This document shows, piece after piece, positions 51,728 through 64,000 of a DNA stretch of 64,000 nucleotides (position 1 is its first letter; each line of letters opens with the position of its first letter). The stretch lies in the NCBI GenBank assembly GCA_038501195.1, contig JBBPUQ010000002.1, positions 5,905,001 through 5,969,000 of the forward strand, given 5' to 3'. The notes beneath the pieces were generated by a model that saw nothing but the letters and a program-made list of their open reading frames with translations, made no database searches and was not told the origin of the DNA. The position numbers were made by a program, and so were the translations under genes. Origin of the DNA: Nemania diffusa (lineage: Eukaryota > Ascomycota > Sordariomycetes > Xylariales > Xylariaceae).

Positions 51728-53642
51728 TGTTAAATTTAAACTTTTTTAAAAAAGTTTAAAGTTTATATATAAAAAATATATATTAATTATATAAACAATA
51801 TAGCTAATATTAAATAATTTATATAATATATAAAAAAATACTTATTAAATAATTGTTTTAAATTAAAACTAGTTATTAATACAACATTAAAACAAATATA
51901 TTAAATTTAACAATTAAAAGTTTTATTAATTTTTATATTTTATTAAATAATAAGTTATATATATATAACTAATAAAATTATTAAAATAGCAACTTTTATT
52001 ATAATTATTTTTTATTTTTTTAATAATTTTTATTTATAAAAAAAAAGCTTTAATATAAAAGTATATAATAAAAACTTATAAATTTATTTAATTTTTAAAT
52101 CTTTATAGCTTTTTAATTAAAATAGTTAAATATATTAACAATAGTAAAATTTATAAATATAAATATTAACTTTTTTAATATATTAATTATTAAATTTATT
52201 ATTTTTTAATAAATGTTTTATTTAATTATTAAACAAAGTTATAATATAATAATAAAATATTATAATATTTATTAAATAAAACTTATTAAATTTATTAAAT
52301 AAATATATAAAATAATATATTTTAATTATAAGCTAATATATATAAAAATAAACAAAATAATTAATAAATAATATAATAAACTAAAAAAATTTAATATAAT
52401 AATATAACAAGTTTTTAAATTTAAATATAAATAAAAATATAAATAAAAATATAAAAACTTTATATATTTAATAATAATAAAATTTATTAAAAATAAAATT
52501 AAATAAACTAATAAATAATTAAATAAAATTATTAAAACAAATAATAAAAGCGTTAATATTATTAAACTTTTTAAATTTATTATTAATTTTAAAAAAAAAT
52601 TGTTAAATTATTTACTTTGTTTAAACTATTAATTTTTAAAATATTTATAATATTAAAATTATTAATAATATATTAAACTATTATATTATAGCTTTTAAAC
52701 TATATTATAAAATAATAATTTTAAACATTATAAAAAATAGTAAAAAATTTATAAAAAAAAAACATTTTTTATATTTTAAAAAAAATAAAATAAAAATAAA
52801 CTTGTTAATTAAAAATAATAAAATTATTAAAAATAGTTTTAATTAAAAAAAAAAAAAGCAAAAATGTTATAATAATTTTAAATAAAATAAATAATAAAAA
52901 AATATTTAAAAAAGTTTATAAAATAACTTTTACAAATATTTTAAAACAAATATTTATATAAATAATTAAAAAAAAAATTTAATATTATTAACTATATAAT
53001 ATATTATAAATATTATTTAATAATTAAATATTAGTTTATTTTTTTTAAAAATAAATTTAATAATTAAATTTTAAATTTAATTATTAAAAAAATCGTTAAA
53101 TTATAATTAAATATTAATAAAGTTATAAAATAAACAATAAAATATATAAAACAACAATATAAAAAAAAAATTTAAAAAAAAAACAAGTTTAAAATTATAA
53201 AAAAAAAATTAATTTTTAAAACTTTTAATAGTTTAAATTAAAAATATTTTTAATTTATAAAAAAAAAGTTTATTAATTTATTTATAAAAAAACTTAGTTA
53301 TAATAAATTTAAAAGCTTTTTTATATATTTTTAATATATTAAATTGTTTTTTAATTTTAAAAAAAGCTAACTTTAAAAATACTTTTATTTTTAATGAAAA
53401 AAAAAACAACTAAATAAAACGAAAAGTTATTTAATGTTGTAAAAAATATCTAGCAAAATTTTATAGCTAAAATAAATAATTTTGCTTTTTTATTTAAAAA
53501 AAATAAGTCAATTAATTGTTGAAAAATTTTTAAAATAGTTTTTTATTTTAAATCAAAAATTCTTTCTGCTTATTTGAGTATAATTTATCTAATTTAGCTT
53601 TAATTGCATATATATAGTTATAATCGGCTAAATCGGCTATCC

Positions 53643-54030
53643 CACTACTTTAACAAGTAGCTAACTGATCTACTTACTTATTAAGTGACCTACTCGTTAA
53701 GTGACCGACTTACCTGCTAGTTGACTTGCCGACCTACTAAGTCACTTGTTAGCCGGTCTACTTGCTAACCAAGTGACTTACTGGCCGACCTATTACTTTA
53801 TTAGTTGGCTTACCGACCTGCTGGCCTATTAGGTGACTTACTGATTAAATAACCAACTTATCTACTAATTAACCTATCTATTTGCCAGTTAAATAGCTGA
53901 CCAACTTACCGATCTATTAAATAACTGACTAACTTACTTAGTGACTTACCAGCCTACTAAGTAGGTCACTAGCCGGCCTACTTATTTGCCAGGTGACCAA
54001 TTGACCTATCTACTTACTTACTTATCTATA
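53643..54030. repeat. Degenerate minisatellite of CTTACCGACCTACTAAGTGA-like units
   Basis: About 390 bp made of variants of words such as CGACCTACTAAGT, GACTTACTGGCC and AACTTACCGATCTA in one direction, with spacing of roughly 15-24 bases. Some units carry C-to-T changes, others none. Stops occur in all frames. Function unknown. Confidence 0.75.
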
Positions 54031-54037
54031 GACCTAA

Positions 54038-54199
54038 CTGCAAGTCAACAAGGGCCCAAAACTTAGGGCTAAGATTAGAAAGCTAGAATTGGAAAAGCTA
54101 GAATTGGAAGCGTTAAAAACGAAAGCAGTCCTTTCCTTTAGCTGGGAAAAAGCGGGAGCTATATATAGGAAACGCTTACACAGCAGAGCATACAGTTAA
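54038..54199 (+). other. Short open frame with charged, coiled-coil-like repeat (doubtful)
   Basis: Fifty-three codons between in-frame stops, no ATG near the start. The product has KLELEKLELEALKTK, encoded by a 15-bp direct repeat (AAGCTAGAATTGG), and is lysine- and glutamate-rich. It lies just after the minisatellite. It could be a leftover exon of the inserted element. Not called a gene. Confidence 0.25.
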
Positions 54200-54249
54200 T
54201 AAAAAAGAAACTAAAAGTAAAAGCTGCTTTTGTTCTTTATAGCTTATTA

Positions 54250-54312
54250 AAAGTTTATATAGCTTATATAGCTTATATAACTTGTATAACTTATATAGCT
54301 TATAGCTTTTAA
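54250..54312. repeat. Simple repeat, AGCTTATAT-type
   Basis: About 60 bp of near-tandem TATAGCTTATA, TATAACTTGTATAAC and similar words next to the right end of the insert in element B. Confidence 0.6.
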
Positions 54313-57300
54313 AAACAAAAGCTTTTTTACTTTTAATTTTAAAAAGCTTTTAGTATAATAATAATAAAAAATAATATAATTTATATATATAGCTATAAAA
54401 AAATCAATATAAAAATTTAAAATTTTTAAAAAAATATTATATTCAAATTATATAATATAGTTTATTATTTAAAACTAATTATAAATTTAATGTTTTTATA
54501 AATTTTAAACTATATAAAAATTTATTAAAAAAATAAACTTAAATTTAATTTTTTAAAATATTATTAAAAAATATTTTTATATTTTTTAATTTATATATAT
54601 ATTTAATATATAATAAAATATTTTTTAATATAACTTATAGTTTATATTTTTTATATATAAAAAAACTTATTAAATTTTTATATAAAAAATTAAAAACTAA
54701 AATAAACTTATATTGTTAATATTAATAGTTTAAATATTTAAAACTTAATTTATTAAAACAATTATTAATTTAAATTAAAAAAATAGCAATTATATTATAT
54801 TTTAATAATAAAATCTATATTATTAATTATAAAATTTATAATAAAATAAAAATATATTATAAAATAATATAAAATATTTATTTAAAAATTATAAAAATAA
54901 ATATATATTTAATAATTAATTTTTATAAATATAATAAATTTAATTAAAAGAAATATTTATAAAAAGTAATATTAATAATTAATTAATATTTAAATTATAT
55001 ATAAAACTATTATATTAATAATAAATTTGTTAATATTATATAAATAGCTTTTAAAAATTATATTAATAATAAACTAATAATAAAAATATAATAAATTTAT
55101 TATAAATATTTAATATTATAAAAAGCTTTATTAATAAAAAAAAATTAATTTTTAAAAAAGTTTATAAAAAAAAACTTTTAAATAAGTTATAAATTTTTTT
55201 AAAACTTATATATATATAAACAATTAATTTTAAATATTAAATATTAAAAATAAATTAATTAGTATTTTTTATAATAAAATATTATAAATATTAAATATTA
55301 ATAAAATTATTTAAAAAAAAAAAGTGTTTAAACTATTTAATTATTATTAAAAAGCTTATTTTTAAAAACTGCTATTTTAAAAAATAAAAATTTATTATTA
55401 AAACTTATTTTTTTTATTAAAATAATATAAAAAGTTTATTAATTATTTATTAAAAAATTATTTTTATAAAATTAAATATATATATTTATAAAATTATATT
55501 AAAATAAATATTTAAAAAAAAAATTTAAAAAAACTTTTATAAAAAAACTTAATATTTAATTATATATAAATATATATATATATAAATTTAATAAATATAA
55601 CTATTATAATAAATATAAAATTTATTTAATTATATAAAAAAATTAACAATTTAATTATAATAAAAAAAACATATATATTAATATATTAATAATTATTATT
55701 ATTAAATTTAATTTAAAATTTAAATAATATAATATTATAAATATATTTATTAATATTAAATTAATTAAAAAAGTTTATATATATATTATTAAATTATTAA
55801 AAATTTAAAATAATAATTTAATTATAATAAATTTTATATAAATTATAAAAGTTTTTTTTATTATAATAAAAAAAATTTATTAAATTATTTTATAAAATAA
55901 ATTTTACTTTTATATTTTATAAACTTTGTTATTTTTTTAAAAAATAAAATGTTATTATTTGTTTATATTAATAATATAATAATAATTTATAAAAAAAAAA
56001 GTTAAAAAATAACTAGTAAAATAATTAAAGTTTTAAAAATTAAATATAACTTTATAAAAAAAAACAATTTATAATCATTTTTAAAAATAAAAGTTATAAA
56101 AAATAAATAAAAAAGCTTGTTATAACTTTTTTAAGTTTTTTATATTAAAAAAATTATTAAGTTAAAAAATTTAACATTTAATATTTAATTAAATATTTTA
56201 ATAAAAACTAATAAGTTTTTTTTTTATAAAAAAATTATAATTTTAATTAATATTTATTTATTTTAATAAAAAATAAAGTTTATATTATATATTATAATAA
56301 TTATATATTTTAATATAATGTTTAAAACTTTATAATTAATTTAAGTTAATTATAATTTATTATTTAAATATTATAATATAATTAATAAATTTTTATTTTA
56401 TTTATTAAATATTTAATTTTATGTTTTATAATTTAGTAATAAAAACAATTTTATAATAATTAATAATGTTTTATTTAATAATAATATTTTTAATTAAAAA
56501 AACTTTTAAACTTATATTATAAAATAAAAAACTAATAAATAAAATATAGTTATTATATTTATTATTAAAATTAAATTTTTTATATTTATATAAATAATTA
56601 AAAAAGTTATATATATTAATTAATTAATTAAAAATTTAATATTAATTTTAATTATTAATAAATATATATTTAATATAATAATTTATAAATTATAAAATTA
56701 ATTATTAAAAAAATAATAGTTTTATATATTAAGTTAAAATATATAAATATATATAATTATTAGTTATATTAAAAAATTAAATATAAAAACTTTATAATAA
56801 AATATATATTTATTAATAAAATAATTATTAATAAAGTTATTAAAATTTTTATATTTTAAAAATAGTTTATATTTTTAATATAATTAAAACTAGTTATATT
56901 TTTTTAATAATTTAAGTTTTTAATAAATGTTTTAATTATTATTAATTAAATTAAAAATTAATTAATAAATAAAAAATTAATAAAATAGCTATAAAATAAA
57001 TAATTATAACTAATAATTATTTAAAATAAATTAATTAAATAAAAGTAAAAAAAGCAAAAATAATATAATTTAAAATTTATTAAGTTATATATATTTAATA
57101 ATAAAAAAAAAAAAACTATTTAAAAAATACTTTTTATATATAAATAATTTTATTATTATAATAATTTATATTTAGTTTAAAAACTTTAACTAGTTATTTT
57201 TTTTTATTTTTTTTTATTATTATTTTTTTTTTTAATACTTTATATTAAGTTTTAATAAATTTAAAAAAATATAAATAATAATATAAAAAACAATAAACTT

Positions 57301-58761
57301 AATAACAAAAATATTATTAATAAAAATATTATATAAAATATAAAAAGTTTAATAAATATTAATAAATTTAAATTAATTAATTAATTAAAACTATATTAAT
57401 TAAAAAAAAACTATTTATATAGTTTTATATATATAACTATTAAAATAATATATATAATAATTATTATAATTTATAATCTTTTAATAAATTTTATTTAAAT
57501 AATTTTTAAAAATATTATAAATATATTATAAATAAAAAACTTTATAAGCTATTTTAAAAAACTATATTAAATTATTATAAAAATATTATTAATTAATAAT
57601 TAATAAATATATAAATTTATAAAAAATAAATATAACAAATATTATAAAAAAAAAAAATATATATAAATAGTTTTAAAAAAAAACTAATATAACTAATATT
57701 ATATTTTTATTAAAACATTTATAAATATTTAATATATTTATTATTAATTTATTAAAATTAAAAATAATAATAAAAGAAACAAATAAATAAACTTATAAAT
57801 AAAATATAATAAATATAAATAAAAATATATTTGTTATTATAAAAGTTTAATAGTAAAATATAATAAATATAAATAAAAATATATATATTAATATAAACAT
57901 TAAAACATAAAAAAAACAAAAAAAGCAATAGTAAAAAGCTTTTTTTTTTGTTTTTTTTGTTTTTTTTTTTCTAAAAAGAAAATGTAATAATAATAACAAT
58001 ATAAACATTTTATAAAGCTTATTAATAACTTTTTAAAAATAAATAAATAAATAATTTATTAAAAACAAAAGCTTTTTTTTTTATTTTTTTAAAAAAAAAA
58101 AAAAAATCAAATAATTTATATATATATTAGTAATATTTTTAAAATATAAAATTAAATTATTTACAAAAAGCAGTAAAAAAAAACTATAATATAATAATTT
58201 TTATAATATTAATAAATTATTAAATTATTATATATAAATATATAACTTTATAATATTTATTAAATAAATAATTGTTTAAAAATTTATAAATTAATTAATA
58301 AATAATGTTTTAATTTAATTATAACAAATATATATTAAAATAACAATAAAAAAAAAAAAAAAAAAAAACAAATTAAAACTTTTTAATAAATTTAATTATA
58401 TTTATATTTAATATATTATATATTATTTAATAATTAAATAATAATATATTAATTTATTTAATAATATATTTTAAACTTTATATTATATATTATAAAACTT
58501 TGTTATTTATTATAAATATAAATATATTTATTATTAGTTATAAAAATAATTATATAATATAAAAAAAAGTATTAAAATATTTATTTTTAAAAAAATATAT
58601 TAAATTTAAAACTTATATATAAAAAATATATATTAATTATATAAATAATATAATTAATATAAAATAATTTATATAATATAAAAAAAAAAATTATTAAATA
58701 ATTGTTTTAAATTAAAATTAGTTATTAAAATAATATTAAAACAAATATATTAAATTTAATA

Positions 58762-58810
58762 ATATTTTTATAAATTTAAATATAAATATTATTTATAATA
58801 AATTATTTTA
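58762..58810 (+). repeat. Family A LTR, right part
   Basis: About 49 bp that completes the LTR begun at 51575, including the duplicated ATATT. It ends ATAATAAATTATTTTA, aligned with ATAGTAGACCTTACTA of the unmutated copy. Repeat C follows directly. Confidence 0.75.
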
Positions 58811-59060
58811 TTATGTTATTATATTTTTGTTATATATATTAAATTAAAATATAAAAAAGTTTATTTATAAAAAAAAATAAAAACTTTTTTATAATTAAAA
58901 AGTTTTATTTATTTATTATTATTAAAAATTTTATATTAAAATTAATTAAGTTTAATAAAATAAAACTTATATAATAGTTTAATTTTTAATAATAAGTAAA
59001 ATTTATAATAATGTTATTTTTATATTTTAAAAATTTTAAAAGTTTTAATTTTTATATATA
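58806..59060 (+). repeat. Dispersed repeat C, copy 2
   Basis: It aligns with 22966-23220 in the same direction. It follows LTR A immediately here, whereas a unit of about 0.72 kb separates the two at 22254-22966. Confidence 0.65.
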
Positions 59061-59067
59061 TAATTAT

Positions 59068-59252
59068 TATTAAATTTAATATATATTTTTTATTATTATA
59101 TTAATAATTAATTTTAATTTAAAAAAATTATTTAATAAACTTTTTTTAATATATTATATAAATTATTTAATATTAATTATATTGTTTATATAATTAATAT
59201 ATATTTTTTATATATAAATTTTAAACTTTTTAAACAAAGTTTAAATTTAATA
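59068..59252 (-). repeat. Solo LTR of copia family B, inverted
   Basis: 185 bp in reverse direction, aligned end to end with the B LTR at 51728-51912 and keeping the hairpin part that the nearby 3' LTR lacks. It forms an inverted pair with 58598-58761, separated by about 300 bp. Flanking 5-mers (ATTAT and TATTT) do not match. Confidence 0.75.
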
Positions 59253-59528
59253 TATTTTTTTAAAAATAAATATTTTAATATTTTTTTTTATATTATATAA
59301 TTATTTTTATAATTAATAAAAAATATATTTATATATATAATAAATAATAAAACTTTATAATATATAATATAAAGCTTAAAATATATTATTAAATATATTA
59401 TAATAAATAAATAATTTATATTATATAAATATATTATTAAATAAATTTATATTTTATTATATAATTATTAAATAATATATAATATATTAAATATAAATAT
59501 AATTAACTTTATTAAAAATTTTTAATTT

Positions 59529-59564
<36 letters not shown>

Positions 59565-60539
59565 TTGTTTTTTTTTTGTTTTTTTTTATAATTATTTTAA
59601 TATATATATTTTTATATAATTATTTATTTAATAAATATAATAAAATAATATATTTATATATAATAATTAAATAATTTATTTATTATAAAAACTATTATAT
59701 TATAGCTTTTTTTTATTGTTTTATATAAATAATTTCATTTTATGTTTTAAAAATATTATTAATATATATATAAATTGTTTAAATTTGTTTTTTTTTACTT
59801 TTTTTATATTTTAATATTTATAATAAAATATATATTTTTATTAATATTTATTACATTTTATTATTAAACTTTTATAATAATAAATATATTTTTATTTATA
59901 TTAATTATATTTTATTAATAAATTTATTTATTTGTTTTTTTTATTATTATTTTTAATTTTAATAAATTAATAATAAATATATTAAAAATTTATAAATGTT
60001 TTAATAAAAATAAAATATTAATTATATTAATTTTTTTTAAATTATTAAAATATTTATAATTTATTTATATATTTATATTTTTTTTTATAAATTTATAAAT
60101 TTATTATATATTAATTAATAATATTTTTATAATAATTTAATATAGTTTTTTGAAATAATTTATAAAACGTTAATTTTAAAAACTATAATTTAAATAAAGT
60201 TTTAATAATTAATATTTATAAATATAATAATAAATTAAAATATTAATATTAAATTTTAATTATTATAATTTATAAATTTTAAAATTTAAATATATATAAT
60301 ATAGTTATTATTAATTTATTATATTTTAATTATTTATTATAAAATATATTAATAATTATATATTTACTTTATATTTTATTTTTATTTTATAAATATATAT
60401 ATAATTGTTTTTTATTTAATTATTAATTTTATATAATATTTATTTTTATAAATATAAATAAACTTATTTATTTATTATATTAAATTTTTTTATATAAAAA
60501 AATTTTATATTATATAATAATAATATTTATAAATTTATA
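59253..60539. repeat. AT-rich mutated DNA with long poly-T
   Basis: About 1.3 kb of AT-only DNA. A 44-base T run at 59530-59573 continues as interrupted T runs to about 59587. No repeat partner or coding trace recognised. Confidence 0.6.
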
Positions 60540-61160
60540 TTAATTTTTTATTTTTAAGCTAATATTATATAATATATTTTATTATAAAAATAAATATATT
60601 TATTTATTTATTATATAAAGTTTATTTAATAAAAACAGTTTTATATTATATATAAAACTATAATTATTTTTTATTTTTAAATTAATATTATATATTATTT
60701 TTATTTAAAAAAAATATATATATTTATTTACTTATTATATAAAGTTTGTTTAATAAAAACAGTTTTATATTATATTATTTTTTTTTTTTAAATTAATATT
60801 ATATATTATTTTTATTTAAAACAAAATATATAGTTATTTATTTATTATATAAAGTTTGTTTAATAAAAACGGTTTTATATTATATATAAAACTATAGTTA
60901 TTTTTTATTTTTAAATTAATATTATATATTATTTTTATTTAAAAAAAAATATATATATTTATTTATTAATTATATAAAGTTTGTTTAATAAAAATTGTTT
61001 TATATTATATATAAAACTATAATTATTTTTTATTTTTAAATTAATATTATATATTATTTTTGTTTAAAGAAAATATATATATATATATTTATTTGTTATA
61101 TAAAATTTGTTTAATAAAAACAGTTTTATATTATATATAAAACTATAATGATTTTTTAAT
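60540..61160. repeat. Tandem array, unit about 110-126 bp
   Basis: Five recognisable units, marked by AAGTTTGTTTAATAAAAA-type words at about 60618, 60742, 60852, 60977 and 61103, with a partial unit before them. Each holds TTTTATATTATATATAAAAC and AAATTAATATTATATATTA. Units differ by small length changes and single bases. No coding sense. Confidence 0.85.
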
Positions 61161-61579
61161 TTAATTAATAAAATATAATAATAATACAAAGTAAAAATAA
61201 CTTATTATAAATATTATATTAAACATTATAATGTTATAGCTATTATTATTAAAATAAATATATAATAAATAAAGCTATATAATAAAGATAAAAATTGAAA
61301 TAAATGTTTAAAATAATATAATAATACATATAATAAAATTAAAGTTTTAAAAAAATATAAAATATTAAAAAAAGTAAAATATTGCAAAAACTAAATAAAA
61401 AGCTAAATAATAAATATAAAACGAAATAAATTAAATATAATAAATAATAACTTAGTAAAAAAAACAAAAAAAAAAAAAAATCAACAATATATATAAATAA
61501 ACACTATTTAATTAATTATAAATTATAAACTATTTAAGTTATATAATTAATAATATTATTATTAATTATTTATTTTTAT

Positions 61580-62035
61580 TATATTATTAATTATTTATTT
61601 TATATAATTTATTTTATATTATTTAATATTATGTTATATTTAATAAATATTATTAATAATATTATTAATTGTTTATTTTATATAGTTTATTTTATATTAT
61701 TTAATATTATATTATATTTAATAAATATTATTAATAATATTATTATTACATTATTATTTTAATAATATTATATATAATATTACTATTATATAATTATTTT
61801 ACTATTATTGTTAATTATTTATTTTATATAATTTATTTTATATTGTTTAATATTACATTATATTTAATAAATATTATTAATAATATTATAAATAATATTA
61901 CTATTATATAATTATTTTAATATTATTATTAATTGTTTATTTTATATAGCTTATTTTATATTGTTTAATATTATGTTATATTTAATAAATATTATTAACA
62001 ATATTATTATTGTATAATTATTTTACTAGTATTGT
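61580..62035. repeat. Second tandem array, core about 80 bp
   Basis: Four units starting near 61587, 61665, 61810 and 61928. Each has the words TTTATTTTATATA, TTTAATATTA and TTATATTTAATAAATATTAT. Spacers between cores vary (79, about 145 and about 118 bp), with extra AATATTACTATTATATAATT in the longer ones. It follows the first array after about 420 bp of unrelated AT-rich DNA. Confidence 0.8.
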
Positions 62036-62291
62036 AACAATTTACACAAACTATTAACTTTTATATTTATTTTATTAATTGTGGACTAAAACTTGTGTAC
62101 TTTGTTATAACATAACTCTGTAATTTTTACTAATTTATAAAAACTACAATTTTTAAAATAATTTAGTTTAAAAAATCTACTTTATAAAACCTTTTTTAAA
62201 AAAATTTCGGCTAAATTTTATAACTTTATTTATAACTTTATTTGTAGTTTTATATACTTATATATTTTATATAAAATATATATATAATTTA

Positions 62292-62300
<9 letters not shown>
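62036..62300. other. Less mutated patch in AT-rich DNA
   Basis: About 260 bp with more C and G than its surroundings (for example GTGGACTAAAACTTGTGTAC and TTTCGGCTAAA). It contains TTTATAACTTTATTT-type words twice and ends in a T run of about 30 bases (near 62289-62319). Stops in all frames. It may be the edge of a less mutated element. Confidence 0.4.
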
Positions 62301-62322
<22 letters not shown>

Positions 62323-64000
62323 GTTTTTAATTAATAAAATTATTTAATTAGTTTTTATGTTTTTTATAATTGTAATATTACTTTAAAAGGATTTTTTATT
62401 CATTAATAAATATTTAATTTAAATATATAACTATTATTTATTTTATATAATTTATATATAAGAAATAAATTATTTTAATTATATATTTAAAATAAAACTA
62501 TTAATATAATATATTATTTACGTTTTTAAAAAAAACGTTATTATTTAAAAACTTAAAATTAAATTTAAAAACTAAATAAATTTAGCTAATTAATTAACTA
62601 TAATTTTAATTGTTATTTTATTTATTATTTTATTATTTATAAAACTTATTAATAATAAAAACAAATTTTATAAATTAATTTTATATTAATAATTTAAAAT
62701 AACAAATTAAAATAATAGTAATAATTTTAAATAAAAAAAAAACTTATAATTAAATAAAATATAATTATTATATAAAAAATTTAAATTAACTTTTTTTATT
62801 AACAAATAATTATATTATAAAAACAATTTAACTTTATTGTATTTTTTAAATATAAATATAAAAATAATAATTTTTAAAAAGTTATAAACATTATTTTTTA
62901 ATTTTGTAATATAGCTATATAGTTTATATTTAAAAAACTTTTAACTAAGTTTAACAATTAATATATTATTTATTAAAATAAAACTAAAACAAAAATTAAA
63001 TATTTTAAAACGTTTATTAATAATAAAAATAAATTTAAGATTTAAATTTATAAATTTATTAATAAGTTTAAAAAAAATAAAATTACTTTTTATAATAAAA
63101 AAAGTTAAATATATTATTTGCTTTTTTAATTTAAAAAACTTATTTTATAATTAATAAAAACTTTTTATTAATTAATTATTTAATTATTTAATAATATAAT
63201 TAAAATTAAACTATAATAATTTAATAAACTTTTATTAAATATTATTATAAACTTTTTAAATAAATAAATATTTATTAATTTATTTTATATTTTAATAGTT
63301 TTAATTAAAAAATAAAAATATTTAAATTAAAATAAACTTAGTTTTTATAAAAATATTTAAATATTAATTTTAATAATAAAAATTTTAAAACTAATATTAA
63401 TGTAAATTTAATATATAAAAAATTTTATAATAAAATTATTAAATATTATTTATAATTATAAATAATTATTTAAATAAAATTAAAAAAATTAAGTTTTAAA
63501 TATAATTAATTTTAAAAAAAAACTTTTATTTTAATCATAAATTTAATAAAACTAAAAAAAAGAACTAAATTTTTTTAAAATAATAAATATAAAAAGTTAA
63601 TTAATAATTAAAAAAAGATATATTAAAACAATAATATTTATTTTTATTATAAAAAAAAAACTATATAATTAAATAATGTTTTAAAAAAAACAATGTATTA
63701 ATTTTTTAAAAAATTATAATAAATTAAAATTTAATAAATTTTTAATTTTAAAACTTTAAAAAACAAATAAAACTAATTAAAATGTTTATATTAATTTAAA
63801 TATTTATAATAATTAAATTAAATAATTTAACTAATTTATTAAATTTTTTTTAAATTATATAAATATAAATTAATAAAATTAATATTATAATTATTACTTT
63901 ATATAATATTAAAATTTAAATTAATTTATTAATTAATTAATAATTAATTTAAAAAGTTAAATATTAATTTAAAAGTAAAATTATTAAATTAATAAAATTA
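62301..64000. repeat. AT-rich mutated DNA to window end
   Basis: No LTR pair, tandem array or coding trace recognised. The composition is as in the rest of the block, so the AT-rich region continues beyond the window. Confidence 0.6.

Larger units (their letters stand above)
53385..54350. mobile_element. Insert of about 1 kb in copia element B, partly unmutated
   Basis: Comparison with the broken B copy (20860-20880), where the flanks are adjacent, shows that this segment is an insertion. Outer parts are AT-rich; the middle (53630-54230) has normal composition. It contains a minisatellite, a short open frame and an AGCTTATAT-type simple repeat. A TA at the junction could be the target duplication, but terminal inverted repeats are not convincing, so the class is unknown. 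Confidence 0.65.
51728..58761 (+). mobile_element. Ty1/copia LTR retrotransposon B, complete copy (RIP-inactivated)
   Basis: LTRs at 51728-51912 (185 bp, TGTTAAATTT...TTTAACA) and 58598-58761 (164 bp, missing the hairpin part near the start). The target duplication ATATT is perfect (51723-51727 and 58762-58766). Copia type is inferred from the + strand RT near 55949-56200. The frame reads LLFVYINNIIII (YVDD-type box with Asp changed to Asn at 55964-55975). Forty codons on it reads FLKIKVIKN, followed by YIKKI, in the order of FLGIxxxR...YIxKI of copia elements. Stops interrupt the frame. An insert of about 1 kb with a minisatellite interrupts it at 53385-54350. Confidence 0.85.

Noticed and set aside
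53643..54030. CRISPR array
   Set aside because: Units are degenerate, without constant repeats and unique spacers, and the genome is eukaryotic.
12865..64000. Mitochondrial or plasmid contamination as the source of AT-rich DNA
   Set aside because: It is continuous with spliced nuclear-type genes through one LTR, contains nested LTR retrotransposons with target duplications, and shows C-to-T/G-to-A decay; no mitochondrial genes are seen.

Overview
This looks like a nuclear window from a filamentous ascomycete (Pezizomycotina). The genes have short introns (48-62 bp, GT...AG) and typical fungal families. They sit in a gene island of ordinary base composition (about 1.5-12.7 kb). The flanks are extremely AT-rich and full of dead transposons whose changes are almost all C-to-T and G-to-A, the signature of repeat-induced point mutation (RIP). 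The species cannot be named from the sequence.

Gene island. From left to right on the + strand: (i) the 3' end of a GMC oxidoreductase gene, cut off by the AT-rich block at its left (1546-2147, pseudogene); (ii) a four-exon gene for a membrane-anchored indoleamine 2,3-dioxygenase-like protein (4637-6161, 456 aa); (iii) a three-exon gene for an M28B, glutamate carboxypeptidase II-like type II membrane protein (7688-9982, 726 aa), in which one canonical zinc-ligand aspartate is valine; (iv) a four-exon gene for a DHA2-type (14-TMS) MFS transporter (10717-12471, 530 aa). All four point the same way. The mix (oxidoreductase, tryptophan/indole dioxygenase, peptidase, drug-type exporter) resembles part of a small metabolic cluster, but no backbone synthase lies in the window, so this is only a suggestion.

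AT-rich block (12.7-64 kb, plus 1-1.5 kb). No intact protein gene was found. I resolved it into nested LTR retrotransposons: a Ty1/copia family (called B here; complete copy 51728-58761 with 5-bp target duplication ATATT, broken copy starting at 12681, solo LTR 59068-59252), a Ty3/gypsy family (called G; 13644-20589 on +, 42581-49235 on -), a second gypsy element (called D; 29253-36578, duplication ATTAT), and a solo-LTR family (called A; 226 bp) with one unmutated and several mutated copies. A second, unmutated solo LTR (25777-26086, duplication AAAAT) sits as a GC-normal island. G at 13644 lies inside a B copy, and the other B copy supplies the empty target site. The A copy at 18719 lies inside G, and the other G copy supplies its empty site. 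B at 51728 split an A copy. The order of insertion can therefore be read from the sequence alone.

Other structure: an insert of about 1 kb with an unmutated minisatellite (53385-54350) inside the complete B element; two tandem arrays (60540-61160 and 61580-62035); very long poly-A and poly-T runs; and a copia LTR at 12681 whose first 110 bp escaped mutation while the rest did not, marking a sharp edge between gene island and mutated block. Family names A, B, D and G are labels for this report only.
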